Below are positions 54,801 to 58,212 of a stretch of 64,000 nucleotides of DNA, piece by piece; position 1 is the first letter of the stretch; every line of letters begins with the position of its first letter. The stretch comes from Nilaparvata lugens (Eukaryota > Arthropoda > Insecta > Hemiptera > Delphacidae): the NCBI RefSeq assembly GCF_014356525.2, contig NC_052510.1:14060778-14124777 (forward strand), in the 5' to 3' direction. The notes under the pieces were generated by a model that saw only the letters and a list, made by a program, of their open reading frames with translations, did not search any database and was not told where the DNA came from. The translations under genes and the position numbers were made by a program.

Positions 54801-57162
54801 TATATTCCTGTGACATTTTTAAATTAGAAAGGATAATCATTAGTCATCAATCATAACCAATTATAAAAATGATATTATCAAGATGAATTATCATTTAATG
54901 TACAATGTTCCTTCCCTTCCTCCTTCTTATCTGAGAATATTAATTTTCAGTTAGTTGTGTTGGGATTGATCAAGAGACTTCCTGCTACTTAGTACTTCTT
55001 CAACCCCAGTATAAATTGTTCATGAAAGAAAAGTTCATATTGCAACGGAATAAGAGTCGACCATTTCCTCGCGGCTAAAACATCAATACTATTAAAACTA
55101 ACTCTAGTATTTCCACAAATAAGTTTCCTAGTTCCCTCAACTTTTCACTATCTGACTACTAACTTCCGTATGTTAACTTCAAGATGTTTTCCTCTTCTAC
55201 ATAAAGAGGTTTATGTTGAATGAACTTTTAGTATCCTGAGATTTCAGATTTCCGTCTTAATTTATTCCAGCTCCTCTTTTAGCAATCATTTGCTTTAGCA
55301 TTCCAATGTTTATCCGAATCTCCATTTTGAAATGGAAGTGCAAGTCGATGTACCTATGTAACTCTCCAATATTATGAAAGTCCTCCTATTATACCTTTGA
55401 GATATTCTAGTTATCTAGCATATTTTTAACAAAGATTGGCCCTCTAAACTACCATGATGACAGAGTGAGGATATCTATTTATTCGTGATCATAACATTAA
55501 AGCTTGAGAGGTTTCCACGTTCCAAGCCATTGAATGTCAGCTTACTGAGCCAACATGTAGATGTGGCATTGAGCATGGCGTTTATTAGAGGTGGCTATGA
55601 CCTGACTTCGTTGCTGCGATTGAATTCATGGGATTTTCATCTATATTTCATTAGTGTGTTTGATGTGCAGGTGGACGACAGCGCAATCAGGACGTTCCCC
55701 GAGCAGCGACCGTCGCAGGTGACCGTGCAGCTGAGCTTCGAGGTGAAGGAGGAGCACAGGGATCAGCTGGAGCTCACCTGTCTGGCCACCATTCCCGGGT
55801 TCATGGGCCACCACGCACGCCACTCGCAGTACGCCGATCACCGGATGGCCACTGTCTCAGGTAATTATTCACTCCTCCCCAATAGTGGCCGTTTTCCCAC
55901 TTGTTTACCGATTGTCGGCCGACACTCAGAGTCGTCCAAAGGGAATTAGCGAATCAGCGGACGATGCTGGCACTCATATAAGAGCTTTATTACAGCTACC
56001 AACAATAGAGTTAACTGCCTCATGGAGAATAGCAACATCGTTGAGTAGATTTGTCAGCTAGTCGAGTTGAAAGCAGTGGAAAGTCCAAGATTGGTTAAAA
56101 TAAGTGCACTGCATTGATTATTGCATGCCAAGACTTTTTCAAAATCAGACAGACAAATCACAAAGACCTTAAAGATGCATAGACTCACATGCAGCGCTAG
56201 TATCGTACTTGGAATTGAAATCGGCCATTGAGGGGGCAACCTATAAGATTATTACCTACCAATGCCTTTGTAATATATAATATTACAAATATATAGATAT
56301 GATATCTCGTGCTAAAATACCCCAATGGCGGCCTTCAATTTAAAGTATGAGCTATCATTGGGAAGGCATAGGCATTGTGGGTCTATATCTCTTTAAGGTC
56401 TTTGACAAATCATGTCAAAATCAGACAGCTGATTGAGACCTAGTACCCAGTGTTGTCAACCTATTTGGGCCTGGTATAGATGGCTATAGGAGGCCGTGGT
56501 TCTATGTTTCAATCTTTATTCAAAATTTATTAGTACCATGAATATTTATGATTCATAGCTTTCAAATTTGCGAAATTTTTCTTTAAAACATTTTAAACAG
56601 TCTTCTAATGGAAGAAGATCTACTGATTGAGAGATCAGAAGAACATGAATAATAATTCCAATGAACCTGAGGCTAGGCGCACACCAGTTAGACAAGACAT
56701 GATCAGTCACGTTCAGTCACAATACTTCACATAGTTACTTATGAAGACATGTCTAATTGCAATGACTAATCAGTGTGAATTGCATCATAAAAAACAATGT
56801 GAAGTATTGTGACTAAACGTGTCTTGTCTTGTCTTGACTGACTGGTGTGCGCCCAGCCTTAGGTGAACTTTTATCTTACCAAGCTTTGGATAATTATGCG
56901 ATAATCTTGGCAAGAATCTTTCCAATTACTTTAGCTATATGCAATAACTTTGGATATAATCTTGTTATATCATGAATATATTGTTATGAAAATACTATTA
57001 TTGAAGTCAAATTTTCATTTTCCAGTTGAAGTGATAGAGGCGCAGAAGATAGTCGAGACGAGCATGCTTCCTCCAGTGTTATCTTCTTCTGCTAGGTGCG
57101 AACTACATTTCATTTTGGCGGTCATTCTACTCTTTGCTGTACAGTGCTGTTGGCGTTATTGA
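3608..57162 (+). CDS. beat: beaten-path (Beat) family Ig-superfamily cell-surface protein, six exons, complete CDS
   Basis: Joining 3608-3647, 17034-17236, 32978-33113, 44239-44372, 55671-55860 and 57026-57162 gives 840 bases: 279 residues plus a TGA stop. All joins keep the frame and all introns are GT-AG. Seen in the protein: signal peptide (about residues 1-17), Ig domain 1 with Cys38, Trp52 and Cys105 in a GVYSCEV context, Ig domain 2 with Cys152, Trp165 (VTWLLNG) and Cys208 (LELTCLA), N-glycosylation sequons at N72, N134 and N151, and a hydrophobic tail (about 261-276) ending CCWRY. This architecture and the PRYVRWGE, VEW and GRTPPYRN signatures fit the insect Beat family, whose members bind Side-family receptors and guide motor axons. 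The family level is firm. The subgroup (II, III, VII and so on) cannot be decided by eye. The tail suggests a GPI anchor, but a type I membrane segment is possible. Alternative first exons or isoforms cannot be excluded. Confidence 0.9.
3779..3822. repeat. (AG)22 microsatellite
   Basis: An uninterrupted AG dinucleotide run of about 44 bases lies 130 bp downstream of the first beat donor site. It is likely length-polymorphic. Confidence 0.95.
3865..4690. mobile_element. piggyBac-like MITE with TTAA ends and GGGGTGTT palindromes
   Basis: The ends are perfect inverted repeats: TTAACCCTTAAGTGGTCGCG at 3865 and its reverse complement ending at 4690. Both include TTAA, the piggyBac target sequence. 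Inside are three palindromes of the form GGGGTGTT...ACACCCC, at 3912-3930, 4479-4497 and 4651-4669. The second and third adjoin a GTCGCGC/GCGCGAC sequence shared with the terminal repeat. No transposase ORF is present, so the roughly 826-bp element is non-autonomous. The superfamily call rests on TTAA plus CCC-starting ends. Confidence 0.8.
7076..7213 (-). mobile_element. tRNA-derived SINE, copy 1
   Basis: Read on the minus strand it contains TCGGTCCCGGCTGCC, then GTCAGAGGCCCTGAAATGAT, GACCTGAAAACTCTGACACC and a CTCGATATTATTA tail. The same order of motifs occurs at about 13090-13300, 14385-14530 and 26336-26475. It ends in an ATT-rich simple repeat, as in several insect SINE families. Confidence 0.65.
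7347..7498. repeat. 76-bp tandem duplication
   Basis: ATTGTTGTGATGCCAAAAA begins at 7347 and again at 7423. Both copies continue through GAGAGGTGAA and TTGATTGCCAAGGCAAT to ATATATGA with few differences. The duplication produces a 111-codon open frame on the minus strand (7311-7646), which I regard as spurious. Confidence 0.85.
8123..8487. repeat. 181-bp tandem duplication
   Basis: TTTCCCACAACTCAGAATTT begins at 8124 and 8305. Both units run on through ACGTTGGCAT(A/C)ACCAATATG, a CACTAATTCATCACGAATA segment and AATAAATTAATAG. A diverged fragment (CAATATGTATTTCTCATAGC) recurs near 9058. Non-coding. Confidence 0.85.
10019..10948 (+). pseudogene. LINE reverse transcriptase, C-terminal fragment
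   Basis: The open frame starts after a stop at 10016-10018 and lacks a natural start codon. It begins NDLLKLNLENC and reaches the catalytic FADD motif of the RT palm (10070-10081). It continues through thumb-like sequence (WLEDHILTLNAKKTKYITFS, IKYLGIFVDRHIKWNIHLEY) into a typical LINE C-terminus (YFAYAHSLFQYIIEVWGG). It is about 309 codons long with no internal stop, so the insertion may be fairly young. It lacks the endonuclease and the N-terminal RT and should be dead. Confidence 0.85.
10019..11270 (+). mobile_element. 5'-truncated LINE (non-LTR retrotransposon)
   Basis: The element consists of the 3' part of a reverse-transcriptase ORF (10019-10948) and a roughly 320-bp 3' UTR. The UTR contains a perfect 8-bp stem (CTGCTGGC at 11101, GCCAGCAG at 11127) and a tail of CAATTT repeats ending at about 11270. 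Truncation at the 5' end is usual for LINEs. The clade was not determined; the tail and stem-loop resemble those of LINEs that prime on short tandem repeats. Confidence 0.85.
11608..11631. repeat. (AAAT)n microsatellite
   Basis: Short run of AAAT/AATA units following GTAAATAAATA. It may mark the A-rich tail of an unrecognised retroelement. Confidence 0.7.
11822..11880 (-). repeat. dispersed retroelement 3' end, copy 1
   Basis: TTTATTTATTGGATAGAGTA followed by AACAATACAATAGTCG recurs with few changes at about 20263-20330 and, more diverged, at about 39127-39190, all in the same orientation. Read on the minus strand it ends in CAATAAATAAA, as the 3' end of a retroelement would. Confidence 0.6.
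13090..13300 (+). mobile_element. tRNA-derived SINE, copy 2 (with B-box-like sequence)
   Basis: AGTTCAAATCCCGGCACGGG, near 13103, resembles a tRNA T-arm/Pol III B box. The SINE body follows: GTCGTCGGTCCCGGCTGCC, a GCAGT hairpin partner, CTGAACCGACTCGGAG and an (ATT)n tail at about 13276-13299. This is the copy that best shows the tRNA-like head. Confidence 0.7.
14385..14530 (+). mobile_element. tRNA-derived SINE, copy 3 (with A-box-like sequence)
   Basis: TGGTTAAGTCG, near 14392, matches the Pol III A-box consensus TRGYNNARNNG. It is followed by TCGGTCCCGGCTGC, GTCAGAGGCCCTGAAATGGA, GACCTGAAAACTCT and an ATTATTATTTT tail. It is the closest match to copy 1. Confidence 0.7.
14570..14944. mobile_element. 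MITE with ~65-bp imperfect terminal inverted repeats
   Basis: The left end starts CACTAACGACAGGACAA. The right end, on the minus strand, starts CACTAACGACAGAACAACTG. Both continue through TGTACACACATG and CGTC to TTGTGTCAT. The interior is AT-rich without an ORF. No clear target duplication was seen at the ends. Confidence 0.75.
16540..16865. repeat. tandem duplication, ~175-bp units
   Basis: AAAGGTAACAGTATGTGAGA at 16540 and AAAAGGTGCAGTATGTGAGA at about 16711 head two copies. Each continues CTCATAACA(G/C)ACAAATT, ATGTAAC, CGTAAAAT, CCTGAAAA and ATTCATAAG. A fragment of the same sequence (TGAGAGCACCAGGA) lies inverted at about 31140-31210, so the unit belongs to a dispersed repeat. Confidence 0.7.
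17034..17236 (+). CDS. beat: beat exon 2: N-terminal half of Ig domain 1
   Basis: Residues 14-81. Acceptor GGTTGCAG ends at 17033; donor GTGAGT begins at 17237. The exon encodes CTGFHVELRMPRYVRWGEMV, the first Ig cysteine (TLKC, Cys38), the conserved Trp (VEW, Trp52), RKIFQYINGRTPPYRN and the sequon NYS at 72-74. It is clearly more GC-rich than the flanking intron. It starts in phase 1 and ends in phase 0. This is the exon that first identifies the gene as Beat-like. Confidence 0.93.
17500..18110 (-). pseudogene. decayed LINE reverse transcriptase C-terminus
   Basis: On the minus strand, VYFAVFHSLLSYGVIFWGNS is followed by HAIHIFRIQ, a stop/frameshift, then GESIRASCRDYFKELKILSL, GVYILEALCFVDKN, FHSYNTRYRQNRDDIHRTGM and a SEEFF segment near 17560. 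This order is typical of the C-terminal part of LINE ORF2 proteins. At least one frameshift near 17930 breaks it. It is a different family from the 10019 and 62842 elements by eye. Confidence 0.8.
19620..20218 (+). mobile_element. LINE 3' fragment with stem-loop and GAATTT tail
   Basis: An 86-codon frame (19620-19880) contains NCNRFNRHYICHILYRNIPA and then HIKQIALSLNNLQTMFKLCG, which resembles the extreme C-terminus of a LINE ORF2; this call is tentative. The 3' UTR has a strong stem-loop, TTTCCCCAC (20103) pairing with GTGGGGAAA (20128), and inner ACAGAC/GTCT pairing. It ends with GTGAATAAAACTC and a TTTGAA repeat tail near 20218. Confidence 0.65.
20263..20330 (-). repeat. dispersed retroelement 3' end, copy 2
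   Basis: ATTTATTGGATAGAGCAAAC followed by AATACAATAGTCG matches the copies near 11822 and 39127. It lies directly after the LINE tail at 20218, in the opposite sense. Confidence 0.6.
20952..21181 (-). CDS. possible minus-strand internal exon of unknown gene
   Basis: On the minus strand a TTTCTAG acceptor precedes base 21181 and a GTGAGTAC donor follows base 20952. The 230-bp interval between them is open in one frame. It encodes EMYQRLLKAANDGVALSLIA, EEFIDGKIKPTRFKDTRGER, ILGEEECYLKMMTFKHLVKR and FEGNQAFILLNIGMKV, which reads like protein rather than random AT-rich translation. I do not recognise the family. It could be an exon of a gene nested in beat intron 2, a fragment of an unknown element, or chance. 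No partner exon was found on the minus strand. Confidence 0.3.
24299..24805. repeat. 255-bp tandem pair ending in CTGCTAGT
   Basis: AAGGAAAGAATT begins at 24299 and at about 24554. Each unit continues TAGGAAATT(C)ACGAATGAC, CTACTAGACTGA, ACAGGACTATTTT and GTTTGTCAAGTTTT, and ends with CACGGGTTA(C/T)CTGCTAGT. The CTAGT end after a GC-rich segment is reminiscent of Helitron 3' ends, but I see no clear terminal hairpin or 5' TC end, so the class stays open. Confidence 0.7.
25160..25437. mobile_element. MITE with perfect 78-bp terminal inverted repeats and target duplication
   Basis: The left arm (25160-25237) and right arm (25360-25437) are exact reverse complements over 78 bases, beginning CATAGAGAAACAATAGCGTA and ending CTCAAGCC. 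They flank a 122-bp loop. ATATAAG abuts both sides (25153-25159 and 25438-25444), or GATATAAG if the boundary shifts by one base. The 7-8-bp duplication would suit a hAT-like family. Perfect arms and an intact duplication imply recent insertion. Confidence 0.9.
26336..26475 (+). mobile_element. tRNA-derived SINE, copy 4 (diverged)
   Basis: CTATCGGTCCCGGCTG, then GGTTGTAAGGTTCATTGACG and a 3' part different from the other three copies. It may be a related subfamily sharing only the 5' core. It lies 130 bp after a GAATTTGAATTT tail (26190-26210), the 3' end of another retroelement. Confidence 0.5.
27560..27938. repeat. 191-bp tandem duplication
   Basis: GATTGAATTATTATAGAACT at 27560 and GATTGAATTATTGTAGAACT at 27751 start two copies. 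Both read through GAGAACGTGCAGATGAGTGC, GGGAATAAGAACAATTT, ACAGAAACTGCAAC and GACAATAACTTCAAGTCAAT to CATGGGATGAAT. Confidence 0.85.
28033..28229. mobile_element. foldback MITE, ~75-bp imperfect inverted repeats
   Basis: The left arm reads AAAGTCGGATTTCCACATAT, CAGTATCAGTGTACGT and AATTCCTATGAGTTC. The right arm on the minus strand reads AAAGTGGATTCCCACATATC, AGTATGAGTGTACGT and ATTCCTAAGAGTTCC. The element is about 197 bp with a short loop and no ORF. Confidence 0.7.
28258..28519. mobile_element. foldback MITE, ~75-100-bp inverted repeats
   Basis: The core arms (28291-28370 and 28425-28502) share CAATCACTACAGTTCTTAAT, ACAATAGACCATT, ATTATTTCGAT and AGTATTAGTTGAAA in opposite orientation. 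Outside the core, both flanks carry AATTGCAATCA-type sequence, so the true ends probably lie near 28258 and 28519, with a small insertion at about 28275-28290 in the left arm. Confidence 0.75.
28600..28690 (+). repeat. CTGTCAG hairpin repeat, single copy
   Basis: CTGTCAGCCTTGATTGCATG ... AATGCCGACAGTTTGAAGT is one diverged unit of the family found as a tandem array at 34455-34741 and, inverted, at 48060-48310. Confidence 0.6.
32978..33113 (+). CDS. beat: beat exon 3: C-terminal half of Ig domain 1
   Basis: Residues 82-126 plus one base. Acceptor TTGTTCCAG ends at 32977; donor GTGAGTA begins at 33114. It encodes WSHSDSKQIVLRNLDFTASG, VYSCEVTTDHPIYTKPSDDQ and ELTIM. Cys105 in the canonical GxYxCEV context closes the first Ig domain. 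It starts in phase 0 and ends in phase 1. No longer open frame covers it because stops flank it closely, which suits a short internal exon. Confidence 0.93.
34455..34741 (+). repeat. CTGTCAG hairpin repeat, three tandem units
   Basis: Three units of roughly 80-105 bp each carry CTGTCAG(C/T)ATT, TTGAATG or TTGGATG, then AATGCTGAC or TATGCTGACAG, a TTTGAAGTG-like segment and GGTAGTGAGAT. The two ends of a unit can pair (CTGTCAGCAT with ATGCTGACAG). The same family occurs at 28600 and 48060. Confidence 0.75.
35241..35314. mobile_element. 74-nt perfect hairpin (foldback MITE or hairpin RNA source)
   Basis: GCCTACACACTTCCAGACCA (+GAC) at 35241-35263 is exactly complementary to 35292-35314. The 28-nt loop itself contains AGACT/AGTCT pairing. 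A transcript would form a nearly complete 23-bp stem. Its structure matches short foldback elements. A microRNA precursor is less likely, because arms this perfect and the inner inverted sequence are more typical of transposons. Confidence 0.75.
35507..35590. repeat. dispersed repeat fragment with ACTTTCCTT hairpin
   Basis: ACTTTCCTTGCCCTATTACC then ATAGGTAAGGAAAGT forms a near-perfect hairpin. It is followed by ATTGCTTTCCGAAAAAAATA and AAGGTACCCC. I believe similar text is common in planthopper-like genomes, but this is recollection, not a search. Confidence 0.4.
35611..35785. mobile_element. MITE with ~60-bp inverted repeats containing GCGCCGCGAACATGAG
   Basis: The left arm reads TAAGGTGCGTACAGATATAC and GCGCCGCGAACATGAG. 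The right arm on the minus strand reads TAAAGGTGTGTACAGATTTA and CGCGCCGCGAACATGAG. Both continue to TTTAAT(T/C)AGCTGA. The element is about 175 bp and non-coding, with CpG-rich arms in an AT-rich intron. Confidence 0.8.
37332..37894. repeat. tandem duplication, one unit carrying a 181-bp insertion
   Basis: Unit 1 (37332-37706) and unit 2 (37707-37894) share GCCATCGTG(A/G)TG(A/C)AATACA, GATGATAGGTCTCTCTCAAA, TAGTTCCTGAATTAC and GATAATCATGGCTAGGATTA. Unit 1 is longer by 187 bases because of an insertion (37460-37640) flanked by ACAAATT on both sides. Unit 2 retains the single-copy site. Confidence 0.85.
37460..37640. mobile_element. 181-bp insertion with 7-bp target duplication
   Basis: It is bounded by ACAAATT at 37453-37459 and 37641-37647. 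Its first part (CACTTTTTGTGTAGTTGAGA then AGTTGATATTGTGGTAATTA) recurs at 52111. Its second part is bounded by TTGAATGAAAAAGACTAAGA and the reverse complement of TTGAATGAAGAAGACTAAGA. In the 52-kb copy the TTTATCAGAGATTG segment lies in the opposite orientation. The class is unknown. Confidence 0.75.
39127..39190 (-). repeat. dispersed retroelement 3' end, copy 3
   Basis: TTTATATTTGATACAGCAAA then CAATACAATAGTC, a diverged relative of the copies near 11822 and 20263. Confidence 0.5.
39617..40920. mobile_element. candidate 1.3-kb element with inverted ends
   Basis: The left end contains TAGTCCAGTCACTATATACA and CAATTTATATTGTAGTT (about 39624-39672). The right end carries the same blocks inverted (CAACTACAATATAAATTG, TATTGACTGGACTAGG, about 40857-40918). 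Just outside, ACTTTATACTGATA (39600) and ACTTTATGCTGATA (40921) form an imperfect direct repeat. No transposase is visible inside. The interior begins near 39758 with GTGTGGCCCAAAAAACTCGT. Confidence 0.5.
42410..42500 (+). mobile_element. hAT-like transposon terminus (one end only)
   Basis: CAGGCCCGGCTGCAGGGGAG, then GGCGGACCGAGCGGTCACCC, GGGGCGGCAG and GGGGGCGGCA form an abruptly GC-rich stretch. It resembles the outer ends of hAT elements common in insects (CAG-starting, GGGCGGC repeats). I found no matching right end nearby, so it is probably a truncated copy. Confidence 0.45.
42925..43800. repeat. diverged ~570-bp tandem duplication
   Basis: The series GGAACACAATTTTCAACTCC, CCCCATGTGCTTAAGGGATG, GGGGTGGTTTGAAAGT and ACAAGTTTTGTCCTTTACAT in the first half is echoed in the second by GGAACTCAATTTTAGACTTT, ATCATGTGCTGAAGGGATGA, GGGTGGTTTGAAAGTTGCAT and ACAAGTTTTGTTTGGTAAAG. 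Motifs such as TATATCTCGGTAAC also occur at about 40490. This suggests one repeat family occupies much of 39.7-43.9 kb. Confidence 0.65.
44239..44372 (+). CDS. beat: beat exon 4: N-terminal half of Ig domain 2
   Basis: Residues 127-171. Acceptor GATTTTTCAG ends at 44238; donor GTAGGC begins at 44373. It encodes QGQLEDPNITFQKPVYTVGE, ILEVNCTSGIAKPTPDVTWL and LNGKQ. Cys152 and Trp165 are the Ig core residues, with sequons NIT (134) and NCT (151). It starts in phase 1 and ends in phase 0. The donor is weaker than the GTGAGT donors of exons 1-3. Confidence 0.92.
44494..44673 (+). repeat. 90-bp tandem duplication
   Basis: TTCTAGATCTACAACACAGT starts at 44494 and 44584. Both copies contain GCTACAAACC, TATATTTGTTGT and ATTGTTCAATAGAGAGTA. 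The period is a multiple of three, so a frame stays open across both copies (44441-44701), but nothing else suggests it is translated. Confidence 0.85.
44909..45143. mobile_element. MITE with ~65-bp inverted repeats
   Basis: The left arm reads AGTTTCAAAATGTTTTTCGG, GGTTACGATAATTCA and CTATTCCACTTGC. The right arm on the minus strand reads AGTTTCAAAATGTTCTTCGG, GGTTACGAAAATTCA and CTATTCCACTTAC. The element is 235 bp, non-coding, 540 bp downstream of exon 4. Confidence 0.8.
45840..47230. repeat. zone of old, degenerate repeats related to the 48.7-kb duplication
   Basis: Successive blocks repeat an order of a GAAAAG/AAGATAA purine-rich segment, TTTATGTAGAT(T/A), GGCTTATAC or AGCTTATAC, CTAATTTACAATAAC and ACAATTTGAATT-like sequence (near 45910, 46070, 46270, 46450 and 47030). 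Block 46725-47080 is the clearest relative of 48755-49080 and 50395-50720 (GGAGAGGAAAAGATATTGG, CGACAAGATAGCTGACGATT, GAGGAAAAGACAG), with many substitutions. Confidence 0.65.
48060..48310 (-). repeat. CTGTCAG hairpin repeat, inverted array
   Basis: On the minus strand: CTGACAGTACTGGTTGAATG, AAGGTATGCTGACAGTTTAA, GTCAGCATTGATTGAATAAG and GGAATGCTGACAGTAGGTAG. It has the same unit order as the array at 34455 but opposite orientation. Confidence 0.7.
49740..49990. promoter_or_regulatory. candidate regulatory block, unit A (forkhead-like motif cluster)
   Basis: A GC-rich segment inside the AT-rich intron contains GTTTAC at 49783 and 49797, GTAAACA at 49832 and ATAAACA at 49909. These are forkhead (FOX)-type sequences on both strands. 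Two GTGCAC palindromes lie at about 49761 and 49817. Unit B carries the same motifs 1634 bp downstream. Motif matches alone are weak evidence. The unusual identity between units is the better reason to suspect function. Confidence 0.3.
51374..51624. promoter_or_regulatory. candidate regulatory block, unit B
   Basis: Copy of the 49740-49990 block with all four forkhead-like motifs and both GTGCAC palindromes unchanged. I found no base difference from unit A within this interval. Confidence 0.3.
51940..52790. repeat. pyrimidine-rich degenerate TTCTAG/TCTCT tract
   Basis: CT-rich sequence with recurring TTCTAGTCATTCT, TTCTAG and CTCTCTTC words continues from the end of duplication unit B. It is interrupted at 52111-52297 by the insertion-type element also seen at 37460. 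A (CT)n run lies at 52720-52733. The 94-codon open frame at 52493 is a product of the low complexity. Confidence 0.7.
52111..52297. mobile_element. relative of the 37460 insertion
   Basis: It shares TTTCACTTTTTGTGTAGTTG, AGAAGTTGATATTGTGGTAA and TTATTCATATTGAAT with 37460-37520. It then carries ACCGGTTTCGGTTGTTACAC and AATCTCTGATAAACT, the reverse complement of the second half of the 37-kb copy. The internal part is therefore inverted between copies. Confidence 0.65.
55671..55860 (+). CDS. beat: beat exon 5: C-terminal half of Ig domain 2
   Basis: Residues 172-234 plus one base. Acceptor GATGTGCAG ends at 55670; donor GTAATT begins at 55861. It encodes VDDSAIRTFPEQRPSQVTVQ, LSFEVKEEHRDQLELTCLAT and IPGFMGHHARHSQYADHRMA. 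Cys208 (LELTCLA) closes the second Ig domain. The exon is strongly GC-biased, unlike its introns. It starts in phase 0 and ends in phase 1. Confidence 0.93.
55861..57025 (+). other. beat intron 5 (1.2 kb)
   Basis: GT-AG intron, phase 1, the only short intron. It contains a foldback MITE at 56666-56863 and otherwise unremarkable AT-rich sequence. Confidence 0.85.
56666..56863. mobile_element. foldback MITE, CCTAAGGCTGGGCGCACACC ends
   Basis: The left arm reads CCTGAGGCTAGGCGCACACC, then AGT and CACAATACTTCACATAGTT. The right arm on the minus strand reads CCTAAGGCTGGGCGCACACC, then AGTCAGTC, an ACAAG repeat and CACAATACTTCACATTGTT. The element is 198 bp, non-coding, ending 162 bp before exon 6. 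Confidence 0.8.
57026..57162 (+). CDS. beat: beat exon 6: C-terminal hydrophobic tail and stop
   Basis: Residues 235-279 and TGA (57160-57162). Acceptor TTTTCCAG ends at 57025. It encodes VEVIEAQKIVETSMLPPVLS, SSARCELHFILAVILLFAVQ and CCWRY. Small residues (S254-A257), a short polar spacer and a roughly 15-residue hydrophobic run at the extreme C-terminus fit a GPI-attachment signal. A transmembrane anchor with a tiny cytoplasmic tail is the alternative. Confidence 0.88.
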
Positions 57163-57339
57163 ACTATTTAAGGTAATCACAATTAAATTGTTTCCAATTT
57201 TCCAATTCCTTTACACTTCTCTTCTTCAATACTCTCCAGACTTGGAGATGTTGCTATCAAACTTTCATTATTCTCATACTGTTTTCTTTTGAAGCAGAGG
57301 AATGGTTATATTTTTACATTTGACTTCAGTATCCAGTGA
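57163..57339 (+). other. putative beat 3' UTR start
   Basis: AT-rich sequence between the stop codon and the hAT target duplication. An ATTAAA at 57182 could act as a polyadenylation signal. If it is not used, the transcript would run into the hAT element, with the next good AATAAA at about 58323. Confidence 0.3.
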
Positions 57340-57347
57340 CTCTAGAT

Positions 57348-58204
57348 CAGTGGTCGCCAAACAGACGATCGCGAGCTACCGGTAGCTCGTTGAGTAGTTT
57401 TTGGTAGCTCACAGAAATGCTCGTGCAAAAGAATGTCGTCCAGTTTGAATATAAACACTTTCCCAGTCTGAAGTAAATCAATGACGAGAAAAATCCTCCA
57501 CAGCACCGCAGCAATAACCAAGAATACGTTACAATTCTTTCAGACTTGAGACAACAGTTTGATCAACGATTTCAAGATTTCAAAAGCATATCGAATATGG
57601 TACAATCCATCAACTCTCTTTTGTAGAGATCTATGCAGAAGATTTTGCAGCTTGTGTTGTAATACATTTTGGTGGAGATCAGGCTTCAGTTGAAATGGAA
57701 TTTGTGGATTTTAAAAATGATCTGTCTCTCAGATCACTTTCTACAACTGGAGATATTTGGCCTCAAGTCCCCGAAAAAAATATCCAAATATTATTTAAGT
57801 TGCATTGAGGTTGAAAGCTACGTTCAGCTCTACTTACTTGTGTGAAGCATCTTTTTCAAGTATGAAATTCATAAAAAAATTTATATAGGAACAGACTGAC
57901 TGATGAACATTTGGACAACTGCATCAGAATGGCGGCTACATCGTACACTCCAAACATCAAGAAAATACTTTATGACCAAAAAGAGTTCCACTGCTCTCAA
58001 TGAAATGTACATTTCAACTTTTGTTATATTTTTTGCTTTGAGATAAGTGGATTTCAACACTAGAAATGTATCTTAATAGGCAATAAAAGTGTGAAATTTC
58101 ATTTTGTATACCGTACTTTCTTCAGTCAAATATTCCTTAGTAGCTCACTAGAAGATTTTTATATGATATTCTAGCTCACAAGCTTATAAGTTTGGCGACC
58201 ATTG
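57348..58204. mobile_element. hAT transposon remnant with 8-bp target duplication
   Basis: The ends are CAGTGGTCGCCAAAC (57348) and, on the minus strand, CAATGGTCGCCAAAC (58204). CTCTAGAT flanks both sides exactly (57340-57347 and 58205-58212), the 8-bp hallmark of hAT insertion. Subterminal GAGCTACCGGTAGCTC is palindromic. The 857-bp element contains a decayed transposase 3' part and is internally deleted. Confidence 0.92.
57550..57995 (+). pseudogene. decayed hAT transposase, C-terminal part
   Basis: Broken frames give LRQQFDQRFQDFKSISNMVQ, then DLSLRSLSTTGDIWP, TYLCEASFSSMKFIKK and RLTDEHLDNCIRMAATSYTP followed by NIKKILYD. The last two segments match the C-terminal dimerisation region of hAT transposases of the SCAND3/ZBED-like type, in which a Cys-Glu...Phe-Ser...Met-Lys stretch precedes RLTDEHL. 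Stops and frameshifts separate the pieces and the catalytic N-terminal part is absent. Confidence 0.8.
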
Positions 58205-58212
58205 CTCTAGAT

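Larger units (their letters stand above)
44373..55670 (+). other. beat intron 4 (11.3 kb)
   Basis: GT-AG intron, phase 0. It holds a 90-bp tandem pair (44494), a MITE (44909), a zone of related degenerate repeats (45840-47230), the inverted CTGTCAG array (48060), the 1.64-kb tandem duplication (48657-51939) and a pyrimidine-rich tract (51940-52790). 47390-47530 is a short GC island. 52790-55670 is AT-rich and I see no gene there, only a CAATTT-type tail near 53255. Confidence 0.75.
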
